Numbered from the stretch's first letter, positions 25,576 to 39,884 are shown. The stretch is DNA of 64,000 nt from Sitta carolinensis (GCA_032173965.1 CM063284.1:63672863-63736862), one strand, 5' to 3'. Notes: generated by a model from the sequence alone, not told the origin. Program-made: numbers and translations.

Positions 25576-28500
25576 AGGGTAGTTTCAAAAATAACAGCTG
25601 GGTCTGGAGAGCAGTAACCTAATCACTGAATAATGTTGTCTCAGAGCTTAAAGCCTGGAGTAAAAAGCTGAAATGTCTTTCTTCTCAACTCTGTCTTTAC
25701 CCATGTCTGCATATCAGATTCACTGAGCTGGAAAAATATGAATGTTGCAGTACAGCATGAATGAACTAAGTTGCCTCTTGAGCAGTGTGTGCATTTCCCA
25801 GCAGGCTAGAACATTGCAAAGCTTTTAGGAGTTTCCAGCACCATTGCACTGAAGCAAGATCCTCTTGAAGATGTCCTGGTTGAATGTTGCTTTTATTTTT
25901 ATTTTTCTGTGTCTCAGGGATACAACAATCCCCTGTTTCTAGTGCAGCCTTTGCCAGAGCCTGTGTCAGGATGCATAAACAGAGGTCTTTGCTGCAACAG
26001 GAGCTGTTTCAGAGCTTCAAGAGCTCCGACTGTGAGTGGGAAGGGTATTCAACTTATATGGTCATGTCTTTATTAGCTGAATAGCAACATTTTCTAAAAC
26101 CAACAGGAAGAAAAAATTGCAACAAAGAGCAGTGCAGAAAAAATCAGTGCCAGTGTGATGAGACTGTTTCCACAACAAACTGGTTCTTACTTTGCTACTT
26201 TAAAAAATAAAAAAAAATTAAAAACCCAAAACAAAACAGAACCACCCATCACAGTAAATCCACACCCCCTGATCCCTCTGCAGCACTGACATTTCAAACT
26301 AACCCCACTTTGCACCAAGTAATTAAAGTCTGCCTCTTGCCCCAAGGCTCCAGAGGAGGTTACTGTGAACCTTGCTCTGCCTTGAGATGGCTCCCAGCTT
26401 CTTCTCCAGCTGCTTTTTTACATGAAATGGAGAGGGTCAGATTGCTTTCTGGTGCCTCTCTGGGCCAGTAACCACTGATGGTGGCTTGTTTCTCTGACAA
26501 TATTCAGAGGTGATGTGCAAAGGGAAAGGAGTTAACTGTTTGACAAGGGACAGCTTTATTTACAGACCGCTGCCAGGCTAAAATCAGTTGAACTGCATGA
26601 AATAATGTTCACTGGTTTGTAAAAAGAGTTGGAAAGCCATGACACTGATTGGCAGTGAAAAGCCTATAAAGCAGCACACATCAATGGAGTAATTGACTGC
26701 TTCCCTCACATAAATGATTTTTCTTCTTGCCATACTCTTCGTGCACTTGAGCAAACTGTGCTTCATACTCAGGGAACATAGCAAACTTAAATAATTTTCT
26801 GAAAGCTGTGTAAGACACGAGACAGAGCTTGAGTAAGAGGGTCTTCAAGGATATTATTAGTAATACTAATAACAATAATTTAGTGAAAAAGACACTGTCT
26901 TTTAAACTGTACAAGGAGAAAAATTTCCCTTACAGGAATTTAATCAAGCAAGAGGGAAGGACAGTGCTGACTTTGCAGATCTAATGCACCCATCTCCTTG
27001 TATCCATCTGCTTGCTCCAGTCCCAGAGCTGCTGGGTAGCTTGCTCAGCATCACTTCCTTGAGTGTTGTTCAGTTGTTTCCCAGGGATCTGGCATTTGAA
27101 TTTTGGAAAGATGAAAACTCTTTTGTTGAGCTCCTGCTGGCCTTGGTTGTTAATAATAATTTTTCCAGTGAATGTTGACTTTGCTCCCCTTGTAGGGAGG
27201 ATCAGGTTTTCTGAAAAACCCAGCAGGAGTCTGTGCAACTTTTATAACTGAAGCAAACTTACATGCAGGGCACCTGCTGTGCAGCTGAGGCACTGCCCTC
27301 CAGCCAGGCAGAATTAACCTGCACTGCAAGATTAAAGGATAACCTTGAGCTTGGCAAGGACCTCAGAAAAGCAGAATTCTCTCAGAACAACACCCTGCAA
27401 TAAGCAGGGATAAGTCTGAGCCACAGCACCAGGTCTGGAGCCAAGCTGTTGTGAAGTTTGGCCAGCTCAGAGGTAGGGTTTCTTCATAAACCTCTCTGCT
27501 ACAGAAAACTTTGAGGTTTCCCCTTCACTATTCTGGATTCCTAATCCCAGGCATTCTTTTGTGATGTGTTCACCTTATGGTTTTTCCTTGATCTGTTGCA
27601 AACTAAGGGGTAGTGTGAGGTTTGGATTTTTTTGTTCAGCATTGCTTCAATCTTCAAGGCTACCCTCGTATGCTATTCTTATGGGCTTACACAAGATTTT
27701 GTGAGCTCCTGTCATCACAAAATTTAAGGAGTCTGTTGCGTACCTGCTATGCAGCTGCACTGTGGGATCAAAAGAAAGGAGCCTGGTCCCTGTGAAATGT
27801 GTGGGAATGAAGCCTTGCTTAAGTGCAAGTATCTTTGAATGCTTTCCTAGATTCTTTCCATAGTCACCACTGGGCTGTACAAGGTAAGGAGTGGAAGTGT
27901 TCTCCCTTTGGAAACTTTTCCAGGCAGGGACAGGAGCATGCTCCAAGGAAGAAAGCAAAGAGCTGGCAGTGCAAGTGTCCTGTTGGGAGTTTCCCTCTGC
28001 TCTCTGTCTCTTGGTTTCTGCTCTTCAATAGGACACAGGGCTTACAGCTGGCTCAGATGCAAAAAAAAACCAGAGCATCAGGGACAAGCTGCCAAAGCTG
28101 ACTGCTGGTGTCTGGTACTTCAGCAGGGCATGTGACTGCTGAAGATGCCTCTCCTCTGTGTCCAAAGGGCTGGAGAGGATGTAACAGATCCATTTGCTCA
28201 GCGTGAAGACAAGAGTTCAATGACATGTCTCGAGGGATCACACTAAATTGATACTGCAGAAGATAATTAAATTGTGTGGCAGTTTATCACAGGAGATGCC
28301 TGGATAATCAGGATTTCAAAGGCCTTTAAATCATGGGTTTGTAGCCTAGCTGTATTTATGAACTGTAAGGAACTCCTGTGAATTTTGCTTGACTGTTAGG
28401 TTCCATGGAGGAGCGGTCAGTTTCTGTCCAGTTCTGTGACCCCACCTCATTAGAAATAATGAAGTACTGACTTGGCTGCAGGCAGCAGGCTCTCTTGCTG

Positions 28501-30624
28501 TCAAATCCCCATCTGAAATTTCACAGAGGGTTAAAACCATCAAGTGTTTAAAGTGAGTGCCTTGATATGTCTCTTCCATTCAACTTCTCCTTTCCTTTGT
28601 CAATTATTCCCTCTATGTTTTCTTCTCCTTAAGTAAATCAGGAAACATTGTCTTCATTTCCTGTATGATTCCCTCCCATGTTATACTGGTTTCTGCTAGT
28701 GGAAAAACAGAGCAGCAAAATCTTATTTTCCAGAAGAGGAAAATAACTTCTGAGTGGGGCTCCTGGTTGCAGGAGATGAGACCAGATTTGCTGGGAAACT
28801 TTAAGCAAAAGGTCCTGGGTGATGCTTAGCATGCTTTACAAACCAACCTTTCCTAGCTAGATCCAAGGGTGCAACATCATGGGAGACACAAAATCTCCGA
28901 GACACACCTGATTTTGTTGCCACTGAATTTTGTTGCTTTTCATTCTTTCTGTCAGCAGATTGACTCAAACCCTCAGTCACAAGTTAGGACTCAAAAGGAT
29001 TTTTAGTAAATTAATCCATGTAGTCAACAAAGCACCTCAATATATCCTAGGTGTTTCACCTGATCCACTTGGATGTTTCCTGCACCAGCATATTTCTTCT
29101 TCTTTTCTCTGTGTCATCCTCTTGGTATTTTTTTAATTCCTGCCCTAGTCATGCACAGATGAAAATTTCTACCTTGGACTTCCAGACCTGCATTAGCATA
29201 TGTCAATTTTGTCATGGTGGCATGGACCCTGGGAGCCCAGAGCATCACTGCCTGAGAGAGCTGCGACTGTCTGTGTTTGTTTTGAACATGGATCCAGGAC
29301 CTTAGAAATCTTCTCCCTCAGGAAGACTTTTTTCCCAATGAATGGCTGTAGATGATGAGGTGTGGATACACATATATGAAGAGAAAGACAAACACAAATG
29401 TTTGTTCGGTTAGCAGCTGCTTTCATAAAAGTGTATTTTGCATGTACAGCTTCGAGGTTTCCCTCCTCCTGACAGGCTTACAGACCTGTCATTCTCACTG
29501 TGCTCATATATTTTAAGACTAATTGACTACAGGTACCTTATGTGACTTTCTCTTCAGTAAATTATCTCCCAGTTCCTGAGTTAAGAAATTATATATTTTA
29601 AACTATCCTATTTTTCCTGTAAGAACAAGGAATACTGGGAAAAAAAATTGCACAAATAAATTTTTCACCTTTTTGGTATCCATAAGCCAGTCTGTTGAAA
29701 TGAATGAATCCCTGTCTGTTAAATTCTGTCAAGATGTAAGGCATTAATAGTGTTATTTGAAATCCATAAAATAAATAAGTTCTCAAACTCAGGACCCAGC
29801 TGTATCAACATAAAAAAGCTGTTGTACTTCATACATCTTGCTATCATTTATGCTTTTCTAAAAGTGGATTCAGTAATTGTTTCCTGCTTTCAAATATAAT
29901 GGTTGAAATGTGAATTTAAAATAGGCCAGATTTAGCAATTCACTAATGAGACTGTCAAGAACTCTGTATTTCAAACTCTCAGTTGCAGGAATGATACTGC
30001 ACCACTGCAGGATGTGCTTTGCACACTTTCATAGTCCTGCAGCTCCCATCTGTGTATGTGTAAAGCTTAGATTTGCAAAACACCTTGTTAAAAGCAGGGT
30101 TTCTGAGGTTCGAATATCAAACACTTATAAGGAAAGAATTAAGGCAGTCTTGTGCAGGTATAATTTGCTATCCACACCTTTCTTGCTGATGTATATATGT
30201 CCTTGTACAGTTTTTAAAGATACCACCTATTCCTTTTTTGCCTAATCTTTCTCTGGGAGTTAATTAGGGTTGTATAGTGAAGGAGAATAATAAAAAAAAC
30301 AGGGCACCTGCCTAAAAAAGTTTTGAAGATTTGGAAGTCCACAGAAAAATATTTTAATGAACCACAGAACCAATAAAAACTGTTTTCCCATGGTTTCCAG
30401 CCATTCATTCCGTAAACTCCTTCCCTGACTTCTGTAACTTCCCTGTTTGCCTAAGCAAATGTCTGCATGTTGTGTCTGAGCCCATTCCAGGTCCTCAGCT
30501 CTACCCAAGTGTGGCAAATCTGAAGAGCATTAATTGTCTTTGACATCACTGACCTTCTGTGAACTGGTCAACTGCAGCAGGTTCAAAGTTGTTAAGGCAG
30601 GGGCAGGTGGTGTGTTGGTTTGAA
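25576..30624. other. 5 kb unique noncoding DNA
   Basis: No gene, RNA gene or element recognised. It includes an A-rich low-complexity patch at about 26200-26245 and many short overlapping frames, none with a domain. Confidence 0.5.
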
Positions 30625-30900
30625 GGATGGAGATGGAGGATGGATGGATGGATGGGATGGATGGATGGATGGATGGATGGATGGATGGATGGATGGATGG
30701 ATGGATGGATGGATGGATGATGGATGGATGGATGGATGGATGGATGGATGGATGGATGGATGGATGGATGGATATGGATGTGGATGGATGGATGGGATGG
30801 ATGGATGGATGGGATGGATGGATGGATGGATGGATGGATGGATGGAGATGGATGGATGGATGGATGGATGGATGGATGGATGGATGGATGGATGGATGGA
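30625..30900 (+). repeat. GGAT tetranucleotide microsatellite, 276 bp
   Basis: An array of about 65 GGAT units with a few register-shifting interruptions: GGGAT near 30654, 30793 and 30812, GATGATGG near 30717, GATATGGATGTGG near 30771, and GGAGAT near 30843. GGAT contains no stop codon on either strand in any frame. Long artefactual frames therefore run through it: a G-W-M-D period on plus and an I-H-P-S period on minus. They are not genes. The length is unusual for bird DNA and probably polymorphic. Confidence 0.98.
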
Positions 30901-30930
30901 GTCTTTGACCTCAATTTTATTAGTCTTTTC

Positions 30931-30967
30931 AATTATCCCAATATATTATCCCAAATATTATCCCAAA
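30931..30967 (+). repeat. Three-copy ATTATCCCAA minisatellite
   Basis: ATTATCCCAA occurs at 30932-30941, 30945-30954 and 30957-30966, with period 13 then 12, just 30 bases after the GGAT array. Confidence 0.85.
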
Positions 30968-33900
30968 TAACTCAGTTTTGCTTATACAACAGATTCTTGT
31001 GAGGTAAGAAATTTGAGTCAAGTGTTTCATAGACAGTTGCATATTTGTACTCTTGATTTTTCTGAGTGCCTTGTTTAAGGAAACTGGCATGTGGAAGTGC
31101 TACAGCATTACATTTGCAATCAATGGGACAGTGTAATGTTAAGTAGTCACAAAACATGAGACCTATAAAGTCTTAAATTAAGCCAGAACATGTTGATGAT
31201 CCATCAAGATACTGTAGGGATGAGGGATGACTGCCAGGGATAACCCCTGGGAAAATTTATAATGGTCCTTTTACTAGGGCTAGGCTGGTGATGTCGAGAC
31301 CTTGGAGCTTTATGCTAAGCAAGAATAAAGAAGTCTATTGAATAACTGCTCACTCATTCACTTCTGTCTGGACATGTTCCAGATGAGATATGTTCCTATA
31401 AGTAAAATAATTTGTCATTGTAGCTGAAGATAGTACCATTTTGAACACAAGGCAATTATTTCCCACAGGCGTGGTATGAATGGAAGAATGGAGAAGCAAG
31501 AGGCTGGACAGTCTTAATTCAATATTCAAATTAGAAGTATTTAATTTGCAACTGAAACAGAAGTTTTAACTGATGAACATTATTCTTACATTTTTAAGAA
31601 CAAATATAAAGTGAATATTTTTTTAAAGCTTGTTTTTTGTGGCCTCTACTATTAAAGACTTTCAGCAAGTGATCTATATATAACTTCCAAACAGAGCAGA
31701 TTTTGAAAGGTAGTTGTCATAAATCACCGGAAGTGGGGAGAAAGGGGCGAGCAGGAGGAACCATGATCTAATAAGTCACTTTTTATCCATCAAAGACCAG
31801 ACCTGTACTGATCAAAAAATAAAAAAATCCCAACCAAAACTCCAAAACAACAAACCCCAAAAGATTTCATCATGTTACAGAAATGGGTGGGTTTTTTCAT
31901 ATCTCATATCCAGACCATACCATAGGCATTTTTGTCCTTGAAAGTTTGCTTCTGCTCTAGTTTGTCTCCTTTTCACTCTGGCACTGTGTTGCTGGCCAGA
32001 ACACTGACGTTTTATTAAATGTTATGTGTAGTTTATTCACTGTGAGATGTCCATAAATACAAGATATGCCACAGGTCCCAAGATGACAAAATATAAAAGG
32101 ATTTTCAAATTATGGTTCTGTCCTCCAGAACTGAAAAACACATTTTAGAGACAAATAGACAAATCTTACTTTTGAAAAATGAGGCCTTTTTTCATGCTGG
32201 CAAGCTTGTTAACAAAGAGAAAAGATATTGTTTGCTGTCTAACTGACAATGGAACCCAATATAAAGAAAAAATTAATGCCAGCTGAAAGCATGAGTCCAG
32301 CATATTCAAAGACAGCTAAAAGAGTGTGATACTTCCTAACTGTTTCAATTACTGTAGGGCTAGTGTTGAGGATTTACACATCAATTGAGTCCCAGTTTCT
32401 CCCATGACAGCCTTAAAAATCACCGATTCTCTTCTCTGCATCCTTCGTGGTACAAACGATGACAAGAATTATATGGATATCTAAAAACTTTGGTAAGATT
32501 TGACAGAGTTTGGTGATCTACCCACACAGAGAAACTGGTCTGTCCCTTTCCCCATGTGATGCAGGAGAATTAATTAACTCCCTTTAAAAGGAGCAAATTG
32601 AAACAGAGCTGATTTGAAAATTTCCTCTTAGCAAGCCACAAGTACATGTTTATGGTCATGTGAGTAATTTCCAGCAAACCTGGAACAGCTGGAAAAAGAA
32701 AATAGGAATCATATGACTCCCCTCAACTCAGATGTCAATTCAGACAGAAAAACCAGAAGTAAAGTTCACTAGTTCCAAAAATAAAGAAAATTGCAAGAGC
32801 TGTATTCATAAGCCTGCTCTTTGCCCTCTTGGTAACAGAAATAATGGGGACTGAGAAAGATCAATTGAATGATTAGGATTTTATAAACTTTATTACTGAT
32901 GTTGATAGTGTCAAAAAGTTACTTACAAAGAATTTTCAGGATAAATTTTAGAAGGAGAAAATAAAAGCAGTATGCAGAGGCAAGTAAAACAAGTCATTCA
33001 TCAAACTGCAATAATCCTGTCCCCATCCTTTACCTTTAAAACAATGTTTTCTTCCTTTCCTGATTTATTTTGCTTTTGCAGAGTGACTCCTGTACTCTGC
33101 TATGGAATTTTACTCTTCTAGAAATAGACAACACTGATCTAGCAGGCACCAGGGTCCAGGATGACCCCACAGATGTACAAGCATGTCCTGTGTGTGGTAG
33201 AGGAACCTTTAACCTGGTACTGCCAACTGTGTGTGCTACACCTCTTCATGTTTTTAAGCAGAGGTGAAAACAGTGGGATAAATCTGGTCCTTATTCCTTC
33301 ATAACTCAGGTCTGAAGCTGTTGGAGGGAGCAAGAAAATGGGCACAGAGGGTTGACCATGAACTCTACATTGATGGCCTCAAGAACCATAGCAGCTTTAA
33401 GGTAAATAATTTCATTTCATTTTCCCATGCTGGTTTGTATCTGCACAAGCTGTTGTTGTCTTCTTGTGGGTGCAAATGAGGAACACTTGGTGCATCAGCC
33501 AGTCTTGCTTTGCTGCTCCTCTGAGCTGGCAGCGTGACAAACAGCAGAGTTCAAAGTACAGTTCTTTCAGAGATCAGTGGCTTAGGTCATATTTTGGCCT
33601 TGCAGTTTTTCAAATTGACAATCTTCAAGATAAGCAAGAAGATGCCCCTGAACTTTAAAGTCTGGTAAAAGACACGTGCCAGGCAGTGGATTGTACAAGG
33701 AAACACTCATGTCATTTGTTTTGGACTCTGGATAAGATAGGGAAGCTGTAGTCAGAATGAGATAAGGCCCCTTTCTGAAAGATTGGCTTATCCATATAGT
33801 TAGCAAGTCATTTTGCCTACAAGTAATTACTGTAATTCCAGCTGATTATTTTGTTTACAATTTTCTGTTTTCAGACAGTCCTTATCCGTGGTAGCAAGGC

Positions 33901-36721
33901 AGAGATCTGTCACAATTGCAGGTGCAGTGAGCTGAGTTACGGATAGAGTACTACATCACAAGACTGAGTTTAGGTCCTTTTCTGAAGGCTGGACCAGAGG
34001 CTGTAAGAGTCTATATTTACTACATCCAAAAATATCATAGCCTATCTTCTCCAAAGAGTGATGCTGGCTTTGTCCCACCTGTTGTATGGAAAGGGCACTG
34101 AAGAGCACTGATTTTTTGGAAAGCAATAAAACAGGTTCTAGGACCAAAGTCAAAGAAAGTCATCTGACCTAATAGCTACTACAATTGATTCAATACCCCC
34201 TGCATATTAGCAGGGACAGAAAAGGAGTTTTCATTGTGGAATATGACATGTTGAAAGTGAGTCCTACCTGAAATCATTTTAACCAGCTGTCTCAGTTAAA
34301 TAATGCTTGACAGGACAATCCTCAAAGTAATTCGGCAGATTCCATTTGAGCTCAGCAGCTGTTGATTTGGAGTCAAACAGAAAAAAAACCCCTTCATATA
34401 ACCTGTTGTTTGTAGGATTAGAAAACAATCAAGAAGAAGAAATGTGATTGTTAAGGAAGATGACAAAACTAAGGGAAGTAAACTGTTCAATGCTGAACAA
34501 ATGGATGGAGAGTATGTAAAGATACCTAGAGCATTTCTTGGACATACAAAGTAAGATTTCTCAGACAAAACAAAGAAAGTTAATTCTTAAAGATAATGTT
34601 AAGGGTAGAAAATTTTGGCTTTTTCCTTCAGTTTCTTTAGTCTTGGAGATCCATAATGACACATGGGAATGTACTTTAGTAACTGTAGTTTGCTGAAGGA
34701 TTTTATTGGGTTTTGCTTGTCCACAGTAACTTTGTTTCCAGTGCTTTAATAACTGTTTACATTCAACTGTAATCAACATGAATATTCCCCTTTAAAGATG
34801 ATCTGCTTTAAGAGAAGTGCTGGGGTGACTTTGACAGGAGCAAGGCATATTGGTTATCTTCCACGCCCATACACACACCTGTATGTGGGAAGCATTCAGG
34901 CCATGCATTTCCCAAGGCATCCTGAAGGCCACCTTGGACTGCCACCAGGGCAGTTTGCTATCATGAAATGACATCATTAAAACAATTAAACAACTAATCT
35001 GGACCACAGCAGTCGGATGGATGTCAGCAAGTATTTAGTTTACAGCTTTGTTCAGAGACAGTGGCAATCTAGAGATGCTCTGTTTCATAATCTCCTTCAT
35101 TTGAAACTACCAGCTTTAAATTAGCGTTCATACTGACAATCAACAAGAAAAATACTTTCAGCTTCCCCAACACTTGCTCTTAGAGCAGAAATCACAATGA
35201 GAATATGGATTTTGTCATTGTACATAAATCCTAAGTATACCTGAGAGTCTCTGGCCTGGAATGTGTTTTTTGCCAAGTCTTGAGGAATGGGTTGAGAGTC
35301 AGTACCATGAAAAGTAAAGTTTTGAGGATAAATCTTTCCTCTAAGATGTTAGTCAGTGGTCCTCTGACAAGAAGCAAGCAGGTAAAGGGACATTTCAATG
35401 ACCAAGTGTCTTTAACCTGTCATGAGCTCTAAAGAGTGAGGCAAATCAAGTAATTGTGAATGCTGTTCAATACCAAGGAACACACCAAGGACATGAATAT
35501 TCAGGGAATGTGATCTTACTTGTCCAGAGTTCATGCAGGCTCTCAGTGAGATCCATGCTTTGTATTTAACCCCTAATGCTTCATATTTCAAGTTGAATAC
35601 TAATTTCAAGAATCAGAAAAATTGAAGTTCACAGAATAATAATGAAATAGTTTTGAATAAAGCAACTTCTTAGGAATTTGGAAGTGAAAAACATATTTGG
35701 TTGGTACGACATTTTAAGCACACTCTACAAATGCAAAAAAAAATTGCAAGCGCAACATTGTCTGTGTCTTTATATGTGTGTACATACTGAAAGATGTACA
35801 TCTATATGTACATATATGTGTGCATATACTCATGTCACTGAAGAATCTGAATATCTAATATATGTGCCAGTCTTTCAAAGGTACAAACTACACAACATAA
35901 TTATGTTATGTGATGCAAAAGCAGGGACAATTTCACCTGCTCTGTCATATGTGCTGAATAATTGTTGATGGATGCACTAATACGGTGTCTATAGTTGAGA
36001 CACAAAATTTTCATTTATTGTTTTCCATTTCATTTTTACATTACCCTACCAAATAATTTACTCTTCATTTCTAAAACCCAGCGTAGTAGTGTACAAGAGC
36101 TGCTACTCTAACAGTCCTTATTTTATTATCCTAGGTATTTCTTCTAAATTAAGTTTTCAGATCATTTGTAGAAGTAGACTGAGATAATATGCAGATACAC
36201 TTTATAGTGGGCAAAAAGTATCAGATAGGGTGATGATGTGCATCAAGCCAAGCAGATGCAGAACTCTTGGCTACAGAAAGGGGTACCTTAGGTTTCCTTG
36301 GGAAAGTACCCTGCCATTCCTCCATGTTGTCACGTTTTAAAGAATTGCTGACAAAGGTGGGGTTGTTGCAATTAGCACAGTCTTTTATGCAATGTCACCT
36401 CCTGAGAAGGAGCTCTGATACCAGGCAGGGATGAGCTTTCAAAATTTTCATGAAGCGCACTTGGCAATGTGTGAACTGGACTGTCTAGAGTGTATGCCAC
36501 TTGCCATGTTTGGCAGGGTGGTGAAGATGGAAGGGGAGCTATGATGATGATTTCAGCTTATCAGCCTCCTGGGGTGAGCAGTAGAACCTACAGAGAAAAC
36601 AAATGGTTTCGGAAGTATCAGAATTGCTCTGTGGGTGACTTGAGTTCAAATGACACAGAAAAGTTCTTCACACACCTCCGTAAATGCAAATACGACAATC
36701 TGTGCCTAAATGAGATGTTCT
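30968..36721. other. Unique noncoding DNA with candidate exons
   Basis: No gene recognised. Two segments with plausible splice signals (33082-33263 and 33310-33401) are listed as findings. An A/C-rich patch lies at about 31818-31862. Confidence 0.5.
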
Positions 36722-36748
36722 CCCCACCCCAACCCCCCACCCCTGCCC
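36722..36748 (-). other. Canonical G-quadruplex motif (minus strand)
   Basis: The plus strand has C4-A-C4-AA-C6-A-C4-TG-C3. The minus strand therefore has five runs of at least three G with loops of 1-2 bases, which meets the G3+N1-7 rule with one spare run. Short loops favour a stable parallel quadruplex in vitro. No gene start is recognised nearby, so a promoter role is unsupported. Confidence 0.85.
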
Positions 36749-39700
36749 AGTATTTTTTTTATGAAGACTATACAAAAAAACCCTGACATATGGCAACTGT
36801 CATGTCTGAGCTTGAATTTTGTTCTCTTTTGTAGTTTGAAAGGTTTAAACCAGCTCTGCACATTTTTCACTAGCAAATGACTCCTACAGCCCTGCTGTTC
36901 TGCCACAATCCATTGGTTTCATGGGGTGCTGCACAAATGCATACATTTGTTCTCATCATAAATCCACTGCACAGTTTGCCTTCTTTCTGTGATGCTCTCC
37001 AGGAGACCTGTACACTCACTTCCAAACAGTGATCTACGAGCACAACAGAGCTTTGAGGGGCCTGCTGGACCCACACTACTGTTTAATTGCATAATTGTTG
37101 ATCAATGTTTTTCCATCATCTGCCTCTCTCTTTTCCCCCAAATAGGTGTAAGTAATCATCAGCACACCTGTAAGCAGTGTTTTCTAGAAGAGCTACCACA
37201 TATTTCTTCTGTAATAAAGGAGTCAGGCTGACTGATGATATGCATTATGGATGTCACCTCCAGCATAAATGCTATGGGAGAGGTGAGCACAAAGAGCTAT
37301 GGAAGGGAATGGAAATGAAATGTAGAAAAACATTGGGAAATACCTAGCAGAGAAACAGCATGGCAGAAAACAAGGTTAGAGAGTTACAGGTGAAATAGAA
37401 GCCAGCAATATGATGCCAAACCCAGGAAATGGTATGTAAATGTCATGTAAAACTCATGGAGATACTTACTGTGCTCCACTCCCCTGTAGAGACCTCTGGA
37501 GGCTGGAGGTGTGTGCTGGTTTAGGCGTGTGTCACCCTAGGTCACCACATTCTGAGGAGGCTGTGAGAGAGAACAGCAGAAACCAGAGGTTCAGAAAACA
37601 GGAACTATAAATAGAGGTTTAAACAGTTGGCTGGTTTTGGTCCTATCCAAGAAATTTCAAGTGAGATGTATGTCTTCTAATATGAAAAGAGCTATAGGTA
37701 ATGGATAAATAAAACTGTTGCTGTATAATTGTCGCTCTGCTAAGGAAAATGGCAAAATGAAATTAATTAATTTTCAACGAAGGAGAATTCAGCTAAATAA
37801 ACAATTTTGGAGGTTTATTTTTGGGTCTGGTTTAGAAATTATATTGATTTAGGCTGAAAATTAGAAGACTACACCTTAGAAGACTACAGCAATGAAGTTC
37901 TTCAATAACCTTCTACTAGGAATAAATGTGATAAAATTATAAAGCTCACTCTTTTCAAGGTGTACTTTTAATCCATTTTTTTCCCCACCCTGCTACACGG
38001 CCTTTACAAAAAGCAAAAAAGAAGTGTTATTTAACTCTTACAAAAAGATAAAGACATGACAGAACAAACCCACTTAAAGTGCTGTATCAAACCAGAGTGC
38101 TGATCTTACATAATTGCTTATCTTTCTATTTAGATATGTATGTGAACAAAGTCTCTTCTAACTGTACATACATATGCCACACAAGTCTATGTGCAGTGTT
38201 TGTCCCAGAGACAACAGGTAGAATATTATCCTTTTTTCTGTATTGTCAAGTATTCCTATGGAATTGCATATTCTACAATTCTGTTTTATGCAAACTGGAA
38301 GTTGACATTTGAACAGAAAACATTTTTTTCTAATGCAGCCTTAGATTTTTACTCCTTATGAACCCGTTGGCTGATTGGTAAAGATTTACCACATTTCATT
38401 ATGGGACATCTGTATTGAAATCTCACAATCACACAGTATATCTGAACCTGCAGAAACAAGGTCGTGGAGTTATAAAATTATAACTTCCATCTCTCCTTTG
38501 CCTCTTTGGCTGTATTTGGCTGTTGCCGTGTATTGCTGTCCCACAGTGCTTCAGTCCAATGTGCCATTTTGTAGGAGTCACATTTCCAGGTCTTTTATAG
38601 CACAATCCAGGGTCTAAACCACATATGTGGTCTTTAAGAACCAAAGTCCTGCTGGTTCTTCCCAAAGCTGGGAAGTATCTCCTAAAATAAAACAAGGATG
38701 TTTTCTTCCACTGGATATCTAACCTACCTGCTAGCAGCTGTGTTTAAAAGTGCAGTCTCTGGCTGGCCCACACTGATTATTTAAAGGCAATAGCAGCACT
38801 TCCAGTTCGAGGTTGAGGCAAGCCACATGAGCTTTGCGTGCCACAGATTAAGACCCTGGAGGAAGGTAAAAGACCTTGCTGGTTTTTGCCATCTGTCCCT
38901 GGAAGGTGCCCAGCCAGGAAGGATACTCCTGGTGCTCCAAACCCCACAGGAGAAGCATTACAAAAGAGTAAGCATGACAGTGATTGCATGATTATTTTCA
39001 GATAATTTAAGTAACAGTTGCTGCTGAAAGAAATGGTTGCTACCTATCCCTCTGCTCCATGAGGTGCTTTACCCAGGCCTCCCTGCATTCTCACTCACAT
39101 TCATGTATTCTCGTGCAAATTAGAGCTGGGGGTTGCTCTGTCTGAAACTCCAGAAACCCCCCTGTAGTTTCCAGCCAGATCACTTTTTGCTCTCCCTCAC
39201 ACATTAACACAATGCCAGTGCAAAGCTGGGAGCAGCAACATCTCCTATGGTGCTTGGGGAGTGTGAGATCACACATTTCAGCTGCCGTCTGCATCTAGAC
39301 TGGCTGAAAAATGCCATGAAAATGCAGCCTAGTCTGTCTGCTGGTATGCCTCAGGTTATTTGGATGAACATGGTAGACACGCTTAGGGAAGCTTGAGCTG
39401 CTTCTGCTTCATCTGCAGAAAGAAAAGCAGTCTTGTCTCCTTTAGAGAACAAGTGTAGGCAGCACTTCTGTGGAGCGCCACAAGGCTGCAGGGCCAGGAA
39501 AACTCACTGATGTCCCAGAAGTCAGGTCTGGTGGGTACCATCATGTGCTTGAGGTAGGCACATAGTTTATGAAATATGTAATACAGATAGAAATGTGTAT
39601 GCATAAAAATTGAAGATAAAATATTATTCTGTGATTTGCCTTCCTAATTAATTCATTCTACTTTACTGTATAAATTAATAAAATGGTTTGTTCTTTAAGG

Positions 39701-39884
39701 GAAGGGAATTTCTAGAGGCAAAAGGTTCTTTCTGATTCAATATTTCTGTCTTTGTTATCCCATTTTGATGGTAGAAAGGGGAAGAAAGGAAATGACAAAC
39801 TGAATGGTCTCATGTAATTATAAACGATAAATGAGGAATCCAATCTGAAGGATGTGATAGGACACCTTGCCAAGCTGCTTTCCC
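36749..39884. other. Unique noncoding DNA
   Basis: Contains a 15-bp tandem duplication at 37861-37890. No gene or mobile element recognised. Confidence 0.5.
37861..37890 (+). repeat. 15-bp tandem duplication
   Basis: TTAGAAGACTACACC is followed at once by TTAGAAGACTACAGC, differing at one base. It is a small local slippage or duplication event. Confidence 0.9.

Noticed and set aside
30546..31002. Four overlapping open frames through the GGAT array (G-W-M-D and I-H-P-S periods)
   Set aside because: The GGAT repeat lacks stop codons in every frame on both strands, so these are artefacts of the microsatellite.
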